From Salinarimonas sp046292825 (GTDB lineage Bacteria > Pseudomonadota > Alphaproteobacteria > Rhizobiales > Beijerinckiaceae), in assembly GCF_046292825.1 (NCBI RefSeq), contig NZ_JBKBQG010000001.1, forward strand, positions 186,001 through 250,000: a DNA stretch of 64,000 nucleotides, in the 5' to 3' direction. The translations under genes and the position numbers were made by a program. Under the pieces are notes generated by a model, which ran no database searches, was not told the origin of the DNA, and saw nothing but the letters and a program-made list of their open reading frames with translations. Positions 1-9,700 of this stretch are shown here, piece after piece; the stretch's first letter is position 1, and each line of letters starts with the position of its first letter.

Positions 1-336
1 TCGCAGGGCATCCGCCTGACGACGGGGGCCGAATTCGCGAGCCGCGAGGCACCGCCGACGCCGGTCCAGCTCGACCGCGCCGAGCCGCTCGCGCGGGAGA
101 TCTTCCCCCTCTCGGAGCGCGCCGATCGCGAGCCCTGGCTCGGCAATCGGCCGTGCCTGCCCGACATGCGCCCGGTGATCGGGCCCGCGCCGAAGCATCC
201 CGGCCTCTGGTTCGCCTTCGGCCACAACCACCACGGCTTCACGCTCGGCCCGGTCACGGGGCGCCTCGTCGGCGAGATGATGGACGGGCAGGCGCCCTGC
301 GCCGATCCGTACTGGTTCCGCGCGGACCGGTTCTGA
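1..336 (+). CDS. FAD-dependent oxidoreductase, C-terminal part (DadA-like D-amino acid dehydrogenase family)
   Basis: This is the last 111 codons of a gene that begins before the window; the frame is open from base 1 to the TGA at 334-336. The product ends in the pattern of the DAO fold: a P-x-M-R-P-V-I-G segment, then W-F-A-F-G-H-N-H-H-G-F-T-L-G-P, then a helix around GRLVGEMM. In DadA/GlyA-type flavoenzymes this is the last part of the FAD-binding domain, which closes over the isoalloxazine ring. Such enzymes oxidatively deaminate D-amino acids or related amines. The substrate cannot be read from this fragment. Family confidence is fair; exact function is open. Confidence 0.75.
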   Translation, partial: SQGIRLTTGAEFASREAPPTPVQLDRAEPLAREIFPLSERADREPWLGNRPCLPDMRPVIGPAPKHPGLWFAFGHNHHGFTLGPVTGRLVGEMMDGQAPCADPYWFRADRF

Positions 337-354
337 GGTCGCGACGCCCGCGTC

Positions 355-1584
355 TCACCCGCGCGCGGCGGTGGTCTTGCGGCGCAGCAGCCGCTTGGCG
401 AGCCGCTTGAGCGTCGCGCGCGCCGTCTCGCGCCGGGCGATTCCCGCGAGGAGGCGCGCGAGCCGCGTCGGCTCGGCCGCGGGCGCGAGCAGGATCGCTT
501 CGTCGCGAAAGCCGAGCCGCTCGGGCCAAAGCCCCTCGACGGGATGGCCGGGGGCGGCGCAGGAATCGAGGCTCCTCGCCGGCAGCGATCCGTCCGCCAG
601 CGCCCGCGCGGTATAGGCGTCGAGCTGGACGCCGGGGGAGCCGCGGGCATAGGCCTCGTCGAAGGCGCATTTGAAGGTGCCGCCGGCCTCCCCCGCGAGG
701 AGGTGGATCGAGGCCGCGATCGGGCGCCCGTCGAGACGCATGAGGTCGATCGCGATCGCGGGGGCGGCGGCCCGCGCGCAGAGCGCCTCGCGCGCGAAGG
801 CGAGCCGGTCGGGCGCCTCCGCGAGCGCCGTGCCGGCCCGGCCCTTCCAGCCCGAGGCCTCGAGCGCGAGGAAAGCCTCTCGCCCCGCCTCGACGCCCGC
901 GCCGGTCAGCGTCTCGAAGGCGATCGTGCCGTGCTCGGACAGGCGCCGGGCGTCGCGCCGCAGATCGCGCAGGCGGCGTCCGGCGACGGGCGCGCTGTCG
1001 GCTGCGAGGCCGGCGCGGGCGAAGCGGGATATCGGCGCGTGCGGCAGCGCGAGCGACGCGGCCGCCTCGGCGAGCGCCTCGGAAGCGGGACCCTCGCGCA
1101 GGAAGCGCAGCCGCAGGAGCGTGCCGGGCGCCTGCGTGGCGAGGTGGCGCACGAGGGCCGCGGCGGCGGGCATTGCGGCGTCGCGGTCGAGGAGGGGGGT
1201 CGTATCGACGACCATGGGATGCACGAAGGCTTCCGGCCCGTCCGCGGCGAGGCCGAGCGCGACGAGCGTGCGCCGCAGAGCGCCCCGCGCGGGCATGAGC
1301 ACGGGCAGGAGCCCGACGAGACGCGGGCCCTCGGCACTCTCGGCGCGGACCCAGGCGATCGCGAGCCCGCCGCCGGGCCCGAGGCGCTCGGCGAGCGGGA
1401 TCAGGAAATCGGGGCCGTAGAAGGGGTTCGGGTGCGCGCTGCGGTGCAGGAGCGCCGCCCATCGCGCGCGCGTGCCGGGCTCGGCGGCGAAATCGGCGAG
1501 CGGGGTGAGGCCTGTCGACGGACCGCCCGAGACTTGGCCGAAATCCGTGTCGCCCGTCGCCGCCGTCTGTGCGGGGCCGTGCAT
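355..1584 (-). CDS. GNAT-fold acyltransferase, BioF2-like/CelD family
   Basis: The 409-residue protein has the two-lobed BioF2-like (CelD/BcsL-type) acetyltransferase layout. Its C-terminal lobe carries the typical FLALEASGWKGRAGTAL segment (about residues 238-254) and a following IASIHLLAGE strand. The family transfers acyl groups onto extracellular polysaccharide or amino-sugar precursors, but the substrate is rarely known. No signal peptide or membrane segment is visible, so it is probably cytoplasmic. It converges on the DadA-like gene, with stops 18 bases apart. It appears to be a single-gene unit. An exact role in exopolysaccharide decoration is only an inference. Confidence 0.8.
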   Translation of the reverse strand: MHGPAQTAATGDTDFGQVSGGPSTGLTPLADFAAEPGTRARWAALLHRSAHPNPFYGPDFLIPLAERLGPGGGLAIAWVRAESAEGPRLVGLLPVLMPARGALRRTLVALGLAADGPEAFVHPMVVDTTPLLDRDAAMPAAAALVRHLATQAPGTLLRLRFLREGPASEALAEAAASLALPHAPISRFARAGLAADSAPVAGRRLRDLRRDARRLSEHGTIAFETLTGAGVEAGREAFLALEASGWKGRAGTALAEAPDRLAFAREALCARAAAPAIAIDLMRLDGRPIAASIHLLAGEAGGTFKCAFDEAYARGSPGVQLDAYTARALADGSLPARSLDSCAAPGHPVEGLWPERLGFRDEAILLAPAAEPTRLARLLAGIARRETARATLKRLAKRLLRRKTTAARG

Positions 1585-1652
1585 GGTGCCGCCTCCGCGT
1601 CGCCCGCTGCCGTCGGGGCTCTGTCTAGCGCACCCGGCCTAAGGAGGCGTTA

Positions 1653-1677
1653 CGCGCGGCGGAGAGCCCGCCGCGCG
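1653..1677. terminator. GC-rich hairpin, probable terminator downstream of csbD-like gene
   Basis: A perfect 10-bp inverted repeat (CGCGCGGCGG / CCGCCGCGCG) surrounds a 5-nt loop (AGAGC). It sits just after the stop of the minus-strand CsbD gene and before the start region of the BioF2-like gene. There is no clear T-run, so intrinsic termination is likely but not proven. Confidence 0.5.
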
Positions 1678-1694
1678 CCGTCGCCGTCGTCCGA

Positions 1695-1895
1695 TCAGGA
1701 ATGGTCGCGCTCCCAGGCGGAGACCTGCTTGTCGGCCTCTTCCTTGGCGATGCCGTAGCGCTCCTGGATCTTGCCGACGAGTTCGTCGCGGCGACCCTCG
1801 ATCTTGCCGATGTCGTCGTCGGTCAGGTCGGCCCAGCGCTGCTTGGCCTTGCCCTTGAACTGCGCCCAATTCCCGCGGACCTGTTCCCAATTCAT
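1695..1895 (-). CDS. CsbD family stress-response protein
   Basis: A 66-residue hydrophilic protein that matches the CsbD family along its whole length. It starts M-N-W-E-Q-V-x-G-N-W, continues with F-K-G-K-A-K-x-R-W-x-x-L-T-D-D-D, and ends with a G-x-R-D-E-L-V-G-K-I-Q-E-R-Y-G segment. A GAGGAG ribosome site lies 8 bases before the ATG. CsbD proteins are small, abundant in general stress or stationary phase, and of unknown biochemical role. In Hyphomicrobiales they are often under EcfG control; no promoter motif was identified here. Confidence 0.92.
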   Translation of the reverse strand: MNWEQVRGNWAQFKGKAKQRWADLTDDDIGKIEGRRDELVGKIQERYGIAKEEADKQVSAWERDHS

Positions 1896-2076
1896 GCGAA
1901 GTCTCCTCGATTGCTGGTGTCGGTTTGGGCAATCAACGCCAGGCTCACGCCCAAGGTTCCCGAGCGTGGCTACACGCTGTCCGGGAGGTTGCGTAGAGCT
2001 GTGGATTCCGGTTGTGCCCGCGGCGGAGGGGCGCTACCGATGATCGCCTGTGTTTTTCGATCAAGGCGTGTTTTTC

Positions 2077-2391
2077 ATGATCGACCGCTCAACCGGCCGC
2101 AGGTTGCTCATCGCTTCCGCGTTCGCGCTCGTTGCAACGGCACAAGCGGCCGCCGCCGTCCCGTCCGCCGCCCCGCCCGCGCCGGCCGTCTCGCCGCACA
2201 GCGTCGACGACGCCCTCCAGATCCTCGCCCAGCGCTGGACCTGCCGGATGGCGCGCTCGTGCCGCGAGGCGGTGATCCGCTGGTGCGGCGGCTATCGGGG
2301 TGCCGACCGCGACGGCGACGGCATCCCGTGCGAGAACGTCTGCCGCTCCCGCCGCGAGGTCGACGCCATCCGCCGGGAGATCGGGTGCTGA
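2077..2391 (+). CDS. Exported excalibur calcium-binding domain protein
   Basis: A 104-residue protein with an N-terminal signal sequence (hydrophobic stretch about residues 10-25, ending in an Ala-rich site). The mature part is short and Cys-rich and ends in an excalibur-type motif, D-R-D-G-D-G-I-P-C-E, whose D-x-D-x-D-G core resembles an EF-hand loop. The paired cysteines suggest disulphides, so it is probably periplasmic. The ATG at 2077 is preferred over the in-frame GTG at 2050 because AAGG at 2063-2066 is well placed and the signal peptide begins there. Function is unknown; excalibur domains are also found attached to surface nucleases. Confidence 0.75.
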   Translation: MIDRSTGRRLLIASAFALVATAQAAAAVPSAAPPAPAVSPHSVDDALQILAQRWTCRMARSCREAVIRWCGGYRGADRDGDGIPCENVCRSRREVDAIRREIGC

Positions 2392-2404
2392 GCGCGGACG
2401 CCGC

Positions 2405-2438
2405 CCCCCGCGATTCTCTTGCCCCCGCGAATCTCTTG
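2405..2438 (+). repeat. 17-bp tandem duplication
   Basis: Two adjacent 17-nt units, CCCCCGCGATTCTCTTG and CCCCCGCGAATCTCTTG, differ at one base. They lie between the excalibur gene and the tRNA. The role is unknown; replication slippage in a C-rich tract is the simplest explanation. Confidence 0.6.
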
Positions 2439-2491
2439 CCCCCCGCCGCCGGATCGGCTACACCCCCAGAACTGCGCCCCGAGCGCGGCAC

Positions 2492-2568
<77 letters not shown>

Positions 2569-2726
2569 TCTCCTCATCTTGATCCGGCCGGAACCACGGA
2601 TTTGACCGCGTCCCCGTGACACGAGGGACGTTCTCGTGCCGGACGCGTGGTCGCGAGCCTCGCGCGTTCTCGCGACGAGCGCCGCATCCGCCGTCTCGTG
2701 GCGAACGCCCCCGCCTCCCGTCCGGC

Positions 2727-4148
2727 TCAGCCGGTCGCCTCGACAGCCCTCTTCTCGGCGCTCGGCAGCAGAGCCGCCACGGCGAGCCCCGCGACGAGGG
2801 CCGCGCCGGCGGCGGCGACGAACAGAGCCGCGAACGGCTCCGGATCGGCGGCGAGGCGCTCGCCGCCCGATTGCCTGAGCACCGCGCCGAGCACCGCGAT
2901 CCCCGCCGCGAAGCCGCTCTGGCGCAGGATCGTCGCGATCGCGGAGACGGTGCCGGCGCGCTCGCGCGGCGCGAAGGTCATGATCACGCTCGAGATCTGC
3001 GCGTTCAGCGCGGCGGCGGCGGTGCCGCAGGCGAGCATGCCGCCGATCGCGAGCGCGAGGCTGCCCTCCCGCGCGGCGACGGCGAGCACGCCGCATCCGC
3101 CGGCGACGCAGACGAGCCCGATCGAGAAGAACCAGCGCGGCGTCATCGCGAGGAGGAGCCGCGCGCCGACGAAGGGCAGGAGCAGCATCGGCAGCGTCGC
3201 GGCGAGCATCAGCCAGGAAATGCTCGCGAGCGTCTGGCCGAGCCCGGTCTCGAGGAAGAGCGGGAGATAGACGAGCAGCGACCAATAGCCGATCGACAAC
3301 GCGAAGGGCACGAGGCACATGCCGAGGAAGGCGGGGTCGCGCATCAGCGACAGCTCGAGCATCGGCTCTGCGCGCAGCGTCTGGCTCAGCACGAAGGCGA
3401 CGCCCGCGCCCGCGGGTATCGCGATGGCGGCCCATAGCGGCAGGTCGAAGCCGGCGATCTCGGTCCCGTGCAGCAGGAGCCAGACGAGGCTCGTCAAGGC
3501 GAGCGTGAGGGTGGCCACGCCCAGATAGTCGATCGCGCGCGCGCTCGGGTCGCGCGATTCCGCGACGAGGCGCGGCACGGCGAGCGCGATGAAGAGGCAG
3601 ATCGGAATGTTGATGAAGAACACCCAGCGCCAGCCGAAGAACTCCGTGATCAGGCCGCCGCCCGCGGGCCCGGCCGCCATCGCGACGCCGGTGACCGTTC
3701 CGACGAGCGCGAAGGCGCGCCCGCGCGCGGCCGGCTCGCGGAAGCGCTCGGAGAGGAGCGAGAGGCAACCGCAGATGACGAAGGCCGATCCCACGCCCTG
3801 CACCGCACGCGCGGCATAGAGCGTCGCCGCATCGGTGGCGAGGCCGCAGGCGACGGACGCCGCCACGAAGACGAGGTTGCCGAAGAGGAGCGCGCGTCGG
3901 CGCCCGTGCCGATCGGCGAGCACGCCCGCGCTCGTCAGGAGGACGACGAAGGCGAGGCTGTAGGCGTCCATGACCCAGGCGAAACCGGAGACGTCGAGCG
4001 CGAGCTCGGCCTTGATCACGGGCATTGCTACGACGACGGCGGTGATGTCGAAGGTCACGATGAACGAGGCGAGCGCCAGGGTGGACGCGACGGCCGCGTC
4101 ACCCGATCTCGTCCTCGCAGCGGTGTCGTCCTGCGGAACGGCCGTCAT
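2727..4148 (-). CDS. MFS drug/efflux transporter, DHA2 (EmrB/QacA) type
   Basis: A 473-residue, strongly hydrophobic protein with about 14 predicted membrane helices, the usual layout of proton-driven DHA2 multidrug exporters. It carries motif A between helices 2 and 3 (G-V-L-A-D-R-H-G-R-R-R, about residues 76-86) and a motif-C-like glycine-rich stretch (GVAMAAGPAGGG) before an FFGWRWVFFINIP segment typical of the family. It stands alone, with no adjacent TetR/MarR regulator or membrane-fusion partner. Substrate unknown. Confidence 0.88.
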   Translation of the reverse strand: MTAVPQDDTAARTRSGDAAVASTLALASFIVTFDITAVVVAMPVIKAELALDVSGFAWVMDAYSLAFVVLLTSAGVLADRHGRRRALLFGNLVFVAASVACGLATDAATLYAARAVQGVGSAFVICGCLSLLSERFREPAARGRAFALVGTVTGVAMAAGPAGGGLITEFFGWRWVFFINIPICLFIALAVPRLVAESRDPSARAIDYLGVATLTLALTSLVWLLLHGTEIAGFDLPLWAAIAIPAGAGVAFVLSQTLRAEPMLELSLMRDPAFLGMCLVPFALSIGYWSLLVYLPLFLETGLGQTLASISWLMLAATLPMLLLPFVGARLLLAMTPRWFFSIGLVCVAGGCGVLAVAAREGSLALAIGGMLACGTAAAALNAQISSVIMTFAPRERAGTVSAIATILRQSGFAAGIAVLGAVLRQSGGERLAADPEPFAALFVAAAGAALVAGLAVAALLPSAEKRAVEATG

Positions 4149-4468
4149 GCTTGCGTTGCTCCCTGATCGTCGGCGGGAATGCGCGTGGCGACGGGGCCGA
4201 GCCCGGGTCCCGTCCGTGCAGCGCGCTCCGATCGCGCGCGATCCGAGACCGACGGCAGGGCGTCGGTTCGACGTGATGGTCGACCTATGATCGGCTCGGC
4301 GTGCCCGTATCGTTCACGGGCGACGTTTCCCGTGACCCGGGAGAGTGGCATTGGGGCGATTATGCACGGATGTGCGGGCAAGCTCAAGACCCGCGTACCC
4401 GGAGACGGCCGCGGAGAAATACTGACGCGACGCGGCTGCTGCCCCTGCGGCAAGCGGCGGGGCGCGTC
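4149..4468. other. Intergenic region, no gene recognised
   Basis: About 320 bases between the start of the MFS gene and the end of the coiled-coil lipoprotein gene. It holds a modest inverted repeat (TCACGGG/CCCGTGA with an 8-nt loop) near 4314-4335, and presumably the MFS promoter. A 102-codon minus-strand frame here has biased, Arg/Pro-rich composition and no family resemblance. Confidence 0.5.
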
Positions 4469-5227
4469 TCAATCCACCGGCCGCGCGACCGCGAGATCGG
4501 TCGCTGCGGTCTCGGCGGCGGCGTCGCTCACCGGCTCCCCACCGGTCTCCACATCCGCGAGCTCGAGCGCGATGGCCGCGAGCTGGGCTTCGGCGGCGCG
4601 GGCGAGAGTGGTGAGGCGGGCGAGGCGGGCGCGGTTGCGGGCGATGTCGGCGTCGAGCGCGTCGGCGGCCTCGCGCCGCGCGGCGATGCGGGCCTCGAGC
4701 GCCGCCCCGGCGCTCTCGAGGTCGCGCGCCGTCGCGCGCAGGGCGTCGATCCGCGCCGCGACCTCCGCCTCTTCGGCGCGCAGGCGTTCGAGATCGCCGG
4801 TCGTGGCGGCGGAGGCCGAGCGGCCGGCATTCAGAGCGGCGTCGATCCGCGCGAGTTCGGCGCGCCGGCTCGCGAGCGTCGCCTCGACCTGCGCCACGTC
4901 CTGCGCGAGCGCGGGACCCTTCGCCGCGAGCGCCGCGACCTCGGCGTCGAGACCGTCCCGGCGGCTCTCGAGCGCGGCGATGTCGTCCGACAGGACGGCG
5001 CGGGACTGCGCCTGCGAAAGACGCGCCTCGAGCCGCGCGATCTCGCGATCCCGCGTCGCGCGCTCGGCCTCGCCGGCGCGACGGACATCGGCGAGCGCAC
5101 GCGTCAGCGCCTCGTTCTCCGCCTGCAGATAGGCGCAACCGCCGAGCGCGGCCATCGCGACGACGGTGACGAAAACGAACAGCAGCTTGAATGCACCCGA
5201 ACGCCTCGCGGACGCGCTGACGACCAT
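4469..5227 (-). CDS. Coiled-coil lipoprotein of unknown function
   Basis: The 252-residue product has a lipoprotein signal peptide: a hydrophobic run KLLFVFVTVVAMAAL followed by lipobox LGGC, with lipidation predicted at that Cys. Most of the mature chain is Ala/Glu/Arg-rich heptad-like sequence and should form a long coiled coil. It is probably anchored in the inner or outer membrane, facing the periplasm. The start at 5227 is chosen over the upstream in-frame start because the signal peptide begins here and an AAGGGGG ribosome site lies just before it. No specific family is recognised; a structural or envelope-spanning role is a guess. Confidence 0.7.
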   Translation of the reverse strand: MVVSASARRSGAFKLLFVFVTVVAMAALGGCAYLQAENEALTRALADVRRAGEAERATRDREIARLEARLSQAQSRAVLSDDIAALESRRDGLDAEVAALAAKGPALAQDVAQVEATLASRRAELARIDAALNAGRSASAATTGDLERLRAEEAEVAARIDALRATARDLESAGAALEARIAARREAADALDADIARNRARLARLTTLARAAEAQLAAIALELADVETGGEPVSDAAAETAATDLAVARPVD

Positions 5228-5428
5228 GATGGAGCCCCCTTCGGCGGCTGATTCGCTCGGCCGCTCGTATCTGCGACAGGCTAGGCGCAGGACGCGCGCC
5301 GGGAAAAGGCCGGGGTTGCGCCGGGGCGGCCGTCGACGCAATCGGTCGCGACCTGTTGCCGGCGTGCGACACTCGTCCGCGAAACGCCGCGCCCTATCTC
5401 CCCTGCGTCAGACCGCAGGAGTGCCGTG

Positions 5429-5512
5429 ATGAGCCTCGCGCCGCAGACCCTCGCCATCGTCGCCATCGGCGTGGCGATCCTCGTGCTCAAGGTGTGGGCG
5501 CTGTCGTCCTGA
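5429..5512 (+). CDS. Possible 27-residue single-pass membrane peptide
   Basis: ATG at 5429 follows an AGGAG ribosome site (5417-5421) at a 7-nt spacing. The short frame encodes a peptide with one hydrophobic helix (TLAIVAIGVAILVLKVWAL) and then TGA. A good ribosome site plus a clean membrane helix makes a real small protein plausible. There is no homologue I can name, and conservation was not testable. Confidence 0.4.
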   Translation: MSLAPQTLAIVAIGVAILVLKVWALSS

Positions 5513-5612
5513 GGGCGAGCCTGCGCGCTCGCGCGCAATTGCGAACGGCCCGCGAATCTGCAAGATGTCCCGCAACGGGACGGGCCGCGAAGGCCGCGAG
5601 GGGCAGATCGCG

Positions 5613-5795
5613 ATGATAGGGGTTTTGCGCTCCAGGGCCGGACGCGTGGTCATGGCGCTCTACGGCGTCGGCGTGCTCGCGGTCAATCTGATGTTCCTCA
5701 TGAGCCTCCTCGCCGCTCTCGACGAGATCGAGGTGGGCTTCCCCGTCTCCGACACGCTGCAACTTTTGGGCGTCTTCGCGATCTTCAGCTTCTGA
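5613..5795 (+). CDS. Small membrane protein of unknown function
   Basis: A 60-residue protein with an amphipathic basic N-terminus, one strong membrane segment (about residues 14-34) and a weakly hydrophobic C-terminus. An in-frame ATG at 5565 would add 16 polar residues. The start at 5613 is preferred because a GAGGGG ribosome site lies upstream and the basic, membrane-protein-like start falls there. It is followed closely by the convergent murI gene. No family recognised. Confidence 0.5.
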   Translation: MIGVLRSRAGRVVMALYGVGVLAVNLMFLMSLLAALDEIEVGFPVSDTLQLLGVFAIFSF

Positions 5796-5805
5796 CCGGA
5801 CGGCC

Positions 5806-6681
5806 TCACCCGCGCGTCGGGGCGGGCTCGAAGCGCGCGCCCGCAAGCCCGCTCAGCGCGGAGGCGAAGGCGGCCGCGACGCGCTCGACCTGACCGGGGT
5901 CCCCCGTCGTCAGGAGCCGGACCCCGCCCGTGCCGGGCGATGCGAATCGCGGGTGGCGGGCGAGGTAATCCTGCGTCGCGGCGGCGACCTGCGAGGGCTG
6001 GCAGACGATCTCCGTCTCCGGCGGCAGCGCCGCTTCGAAGGCGTCGCGCACGAGCGGGAAATGCGTGCAGCCGAGGAGCGCGGCGTCAAAGGGCCTCGCG
6101 CCCGCGCCTTTTCCGCCCGCGCGCACGAGGAGCGCGCGCACGTGGGCCTCGACGCAGGCGCGGAGCACGTCCGCCGGCGCCCCGTCCTCGATCAGCCGCG
6201 CGAGGTCGAGGCAGGCTTCCGCCCAGATCTCGATGCCGGGCGCGCGCTTGTGCATCTCGATCTCGAAGACGCGGCTCTCGACCGTCGCCTGCGTCGCGAA
6301 CAAGGCCACGCGCCCCCGCCGCGCTGACGGCTGCGCCGTCGCCCAGCCGTTGAAGCCCGCGCCCGCGACCACCTCGATCGTCGGCACGACGACGCCGAGC
6401 ACCCGCCGCTCGGGGTAGGCCTGCGGCAGCCAATCCTGCTGGAGCCGCCGCAGCGCGACCGCCGAGGCCGTGTTGCAGGCGAGGATCACGAGCCCGCAAC
6501 CCTGCTCGAACAACGTCCGCACCCCGCTGCGGGTGAGCGCGAGGATCTCCGGGCCGCTGCGCACGCCGTAGGGCGCGCGGGCATGATCGCCGAGATAGAG
6601 GAAGGTCTCGCGCGGCAGAGATCGGCGCAGCGCGTCGAGCACGGTGAGGCCGCCATGGCCGGAATCGAAGACCCCGATCAC
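5806..6681 (-). CDS. murI: Glutamate racemase
   Basis: The enzyme interconverts L- and D-glutamate and supplies D-Glu for peptidoglycan. The 291-residue chain has the two catalytic cysteines of the Asp/Glu racemase family: C69 in I-L-A-C-N-T-A-S and C205 in L-L-G-C-T-H-F. It also has the N-terminal D-S-G-x-G-G motif (D6, here DSGHGG) and the GDHARAPYG segment. Length is slightly above the usual 260-280. It is cytoplasmic. It is separated by 28 bases from the upstream GGDEF-EAL gene on the same strand and could be co-transcribed with it. Confidence 0.95.
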   Translation of the reverse strand: MIGVFDSGHGGLTVLDALRRSLPRETFLYLGDHARAPYGVRSGPEILALTRSGVRTLFEQGCGLVILACNTASAVALRRLQQDWLPQAYPERRVLGVVVPTIEVVAGAGFNGWATAQPSARRGRVALFATQATVESRVFEIEMHKRAPGIEIWAEACLDLARLIEDGAPADVLRACVEAHVRALLVRAGGKGAGARPFDAALLGCTHFPLVRDAFEAALPPETEIVCQPSQVAAATQDYLARHPRFASPGTGGVRLLTTGDPGQVERVAAAFASALSGLAGARFEPAPTRG

Positions 6682-6709
6682 GGGTGCGGCCGAGCCGGGG
6701 GAGGGGGCC

Positions 6710-9700
6710 TCACGCGGCCTCCGTCGCCGCGCCGACGACGCGGCGGGCCTGATGCGAGGTCATCGGCTCGCCGAAGAGCCAGCCGACCGCGTAGTCGCAG
6801 CCGAGATCGGCGAGCGCGTTGGCGGCCTCCTCCGTCTCCACCCCCTCCGCCACGATCCCGAGCCCGAGCTCGCGGGCGAGCGCCACCATCGGCCGCAGCG
6901 CGCCCGCGCGCCCGCCGTTCGAGAGCGCGCGCACGAAGCTCTGGTCGATCTTGACGTGGTCGAAGGGGAAGCGCTGCAGATAGGAGAGCGAGGAGAAGCC
7001 GGTGCCGAAATCGTCGAGGACGAGGCCCGCCCCGAGATCGCGCAGCCGCAGGAGGAGCTGCGTGGCGAATTCGGGATTGTGCATCACGAGCCCCTCGGGC
7101 AGCTCGAGCTTGAGCGAGCCGGGCAGCACGCTCGCGCGGGCGAGCACGGTCTTGAGCTCGCCGACGAGGTCCGGCCGCAGCAGCTGGCGGCTCGGCAGCG
7201 AGACGCTCGCGAAGATCGGCGGATCGACGTCGAGCGCGGCCTGCCAGACCGAGAGCTCGCTCGCGGCGCGCTGGAGCGCGAAGGCGCCGAGCTCGACGAC
7301 GAGCCCCGCTTCCTCGGCCAGCGGCACGAAGGTCTCGGGGCGCACGCGCCCGAGCCGCGGATGATCCCAGCGCAGCGACGCCTGGAAGCCGGCGACGGTG
7401 CGGTCCTCGAGCCGCACCACCGGCTCGAAGGCGACCTTCATCTCGCCGCGCTCGAGCGCCCGGCGCAGGTCGGCGGCGAGCGCCAGGCGATCGTCGCGCA
7501 CGCTCTGCATCGTCAGCTTGAACACCTCGACGCGATTGCCGCCCTGGCGCTGGGCGTGCGCCATGGCGATCTCCGCCTTCTTGATCACGTCCTCCCGGCG
7601 CTGGTCGGCGGTCTGGTCGTGCAGCGCGACGCCGATCGAGGCGGTGAGGAACAGCTCGCGCTCGGCATGCGTCACCGGCGTCGAGAGGGCGCGGCGAATC
7701 ATCTCGGCGAACGCCATCACCCGCTCGGCCTCCCGCTCGGAGAGGAGGACGAGGCCGAAGCAATCGCTCGACAGCCGCGCGAGCGTGTCCTGCGGCCGCA
7801 GGAGGCGCCCGAGCCGGCGCGCGAGCGTGAGCAGGATCGCGTCCCCGCCCGCCATGCCGACCGCCTCGTTGGTGGCGCGGAAGCGGTCCACGTCGACGAG
7901 GATCACCGCCGGGCGCAGAGCCCCGTCCTGCGCGGCGAAGGCGAGCGCGGTCTCGATGCGGTCCTCGAACAATTGCCGGTTCGGCAGGCCGGTGAGGCTG
8001 TCGTGCACCGCATCGTGCAGCAGGCGCTCCTCGGAGGTCTTCGAATCGGTGACGTCGGAGAGCGTGCCGATGACGCGAATCACCTCGCCGTCGGTGCCCA
8101 CCACCGGGCGCGCCTTGAGCCGCAGCCAGTGGAAGGCGCCGCTCTCGCCGCGCAGGCGCACGTCGATGGCGATGCGCCCGCGCTGGCTCTCGATGACCGA
8201 ATCGAGGGCGGCGCCGTAGCGGTCGCGGTCGAAGGGGTGGATGAGGTCGAGCCAGCCGGAGGCCGGCCCGCCGAGCGCCCCCCGCTTGAGCCCGAGCAGC
8301 GTCTCGACCTCCGGGGAGACGTAGACGCGGTCCGAGACGACGTCCCAGTCGAACACGATGTCGCCCGCCCCGGCGAGCGCGAGGGCGCGCCGCTCGGTGT
8401 CGCTCACCGATCCGTGCGCGAGCGAGACCCCCGAGAAGGCGTGCTGGACGACGGTGAAGCCGATCAGCATCACGATCAGAACGAGCCCGCCGATGAGCGC
8501 CGGCGCCACGAGATCGCTCTGGAGGTGCCCCATCACGGTGAAGCCCGCGGCCGCGACCCAGACGACGAGGAGAAGCCAGGTCGGGATCAGCATCACCGCC
8601 CGGTCGTAGCCGTGCGTCGCGAGGTGGAGGACGAGGAGGAAGCCGATGCCCGCGACCGTCGCGAGCGAGATCCGCGCCACGCCCGCCGCGACCGGCGGAT
8701 CGACCACCGCCAGGCCCACGAGACCGGCGAGGAAGGCGAGCCAGACGAGGGTCACGTGGGCATAGCGCACGTGCCAGCGGTTCAGGTTGAGATAGGCGAA
8801 CAGGAAGACGAGGAGGGTCGCCGCGAGCACCGCCTCCGCCGCCGCGCGGTAGACGCGCTCTATGTCCTCGGCGAGGGGAAAGACGCGGGCGAAGAAGCCG
8901 AAATCGATGCAGGCATAGGCGAGCACCGCCCAGGCGAGCGCCGCCGCCGCCGGGAAGATCAGCGCGCCCTTGACGACGAAGATCACCGTCAGGAACAGGG
9001 CCAAGAGGCCGGAGATGCCGATGATGATCCCCTTGTAGAGGGTCAGCCCGTTCTCCTTCTCGCGATAGACCGTCGGCTCGAAGAGATAGACGCGCGGCAC
9101 CTCGGGCGTGCGCAGCTCGGCGACGAAGGTGACCGTGGTGCCCGGATCGAGCGTCATCAGGAACACGTCCGCGCGCGGATCCTCCACGCGATCGGGCCGG
9201 AAGCCCTGGCTCGCGGTGACCGCGGCGATGCGCGAGGAGCCGAGATCGGGCCACATCACCCCCGATCCGGCGAGGCGGAAATGCGGCGCGACGAGGTAGC
9301 GGTCGATCTGCTCGTCCGAATCGTTGGTGAGCGCGAAGACGACCCAATCGGGACGCGAGCCCGCCTCGCGCGCGCGCACGGCGATGCGCCGCACGATGCC
9401 GTCGGCGCCGGGCGCCGTGGAGATCTGGATGACGTCGCCGTCGGAGCGATAGCGCTCGATCGCGGGGGTCAGGTCCACCGCCGTCGCGTCGCGATGCACC
9501 CGCACCGCGTCGACGGCATGAGCGGGGCCCGCGACGCCCAGGAGCGCCGTCCCGATCGCGACGAGGAGCGCGAGAACGAGGAGGCATTGGGCGAGGGCGG
9601 TGGAGAAGGCTCGCAACGCTCGGTCACTCTCGATGATTCCGGACGGTCGTTCCGGACACGCGCCCGCGCGCGGCGAACGGAGGTCGTCGGGTCGGCTGAA

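Noticed and set aside
4145..4453. 102-codon minus-strand frame upstream of the MFS gene
   Set aside because: Arg/Pro-rich product, overlaps the MFS start, no ribosome site or family resemblance.
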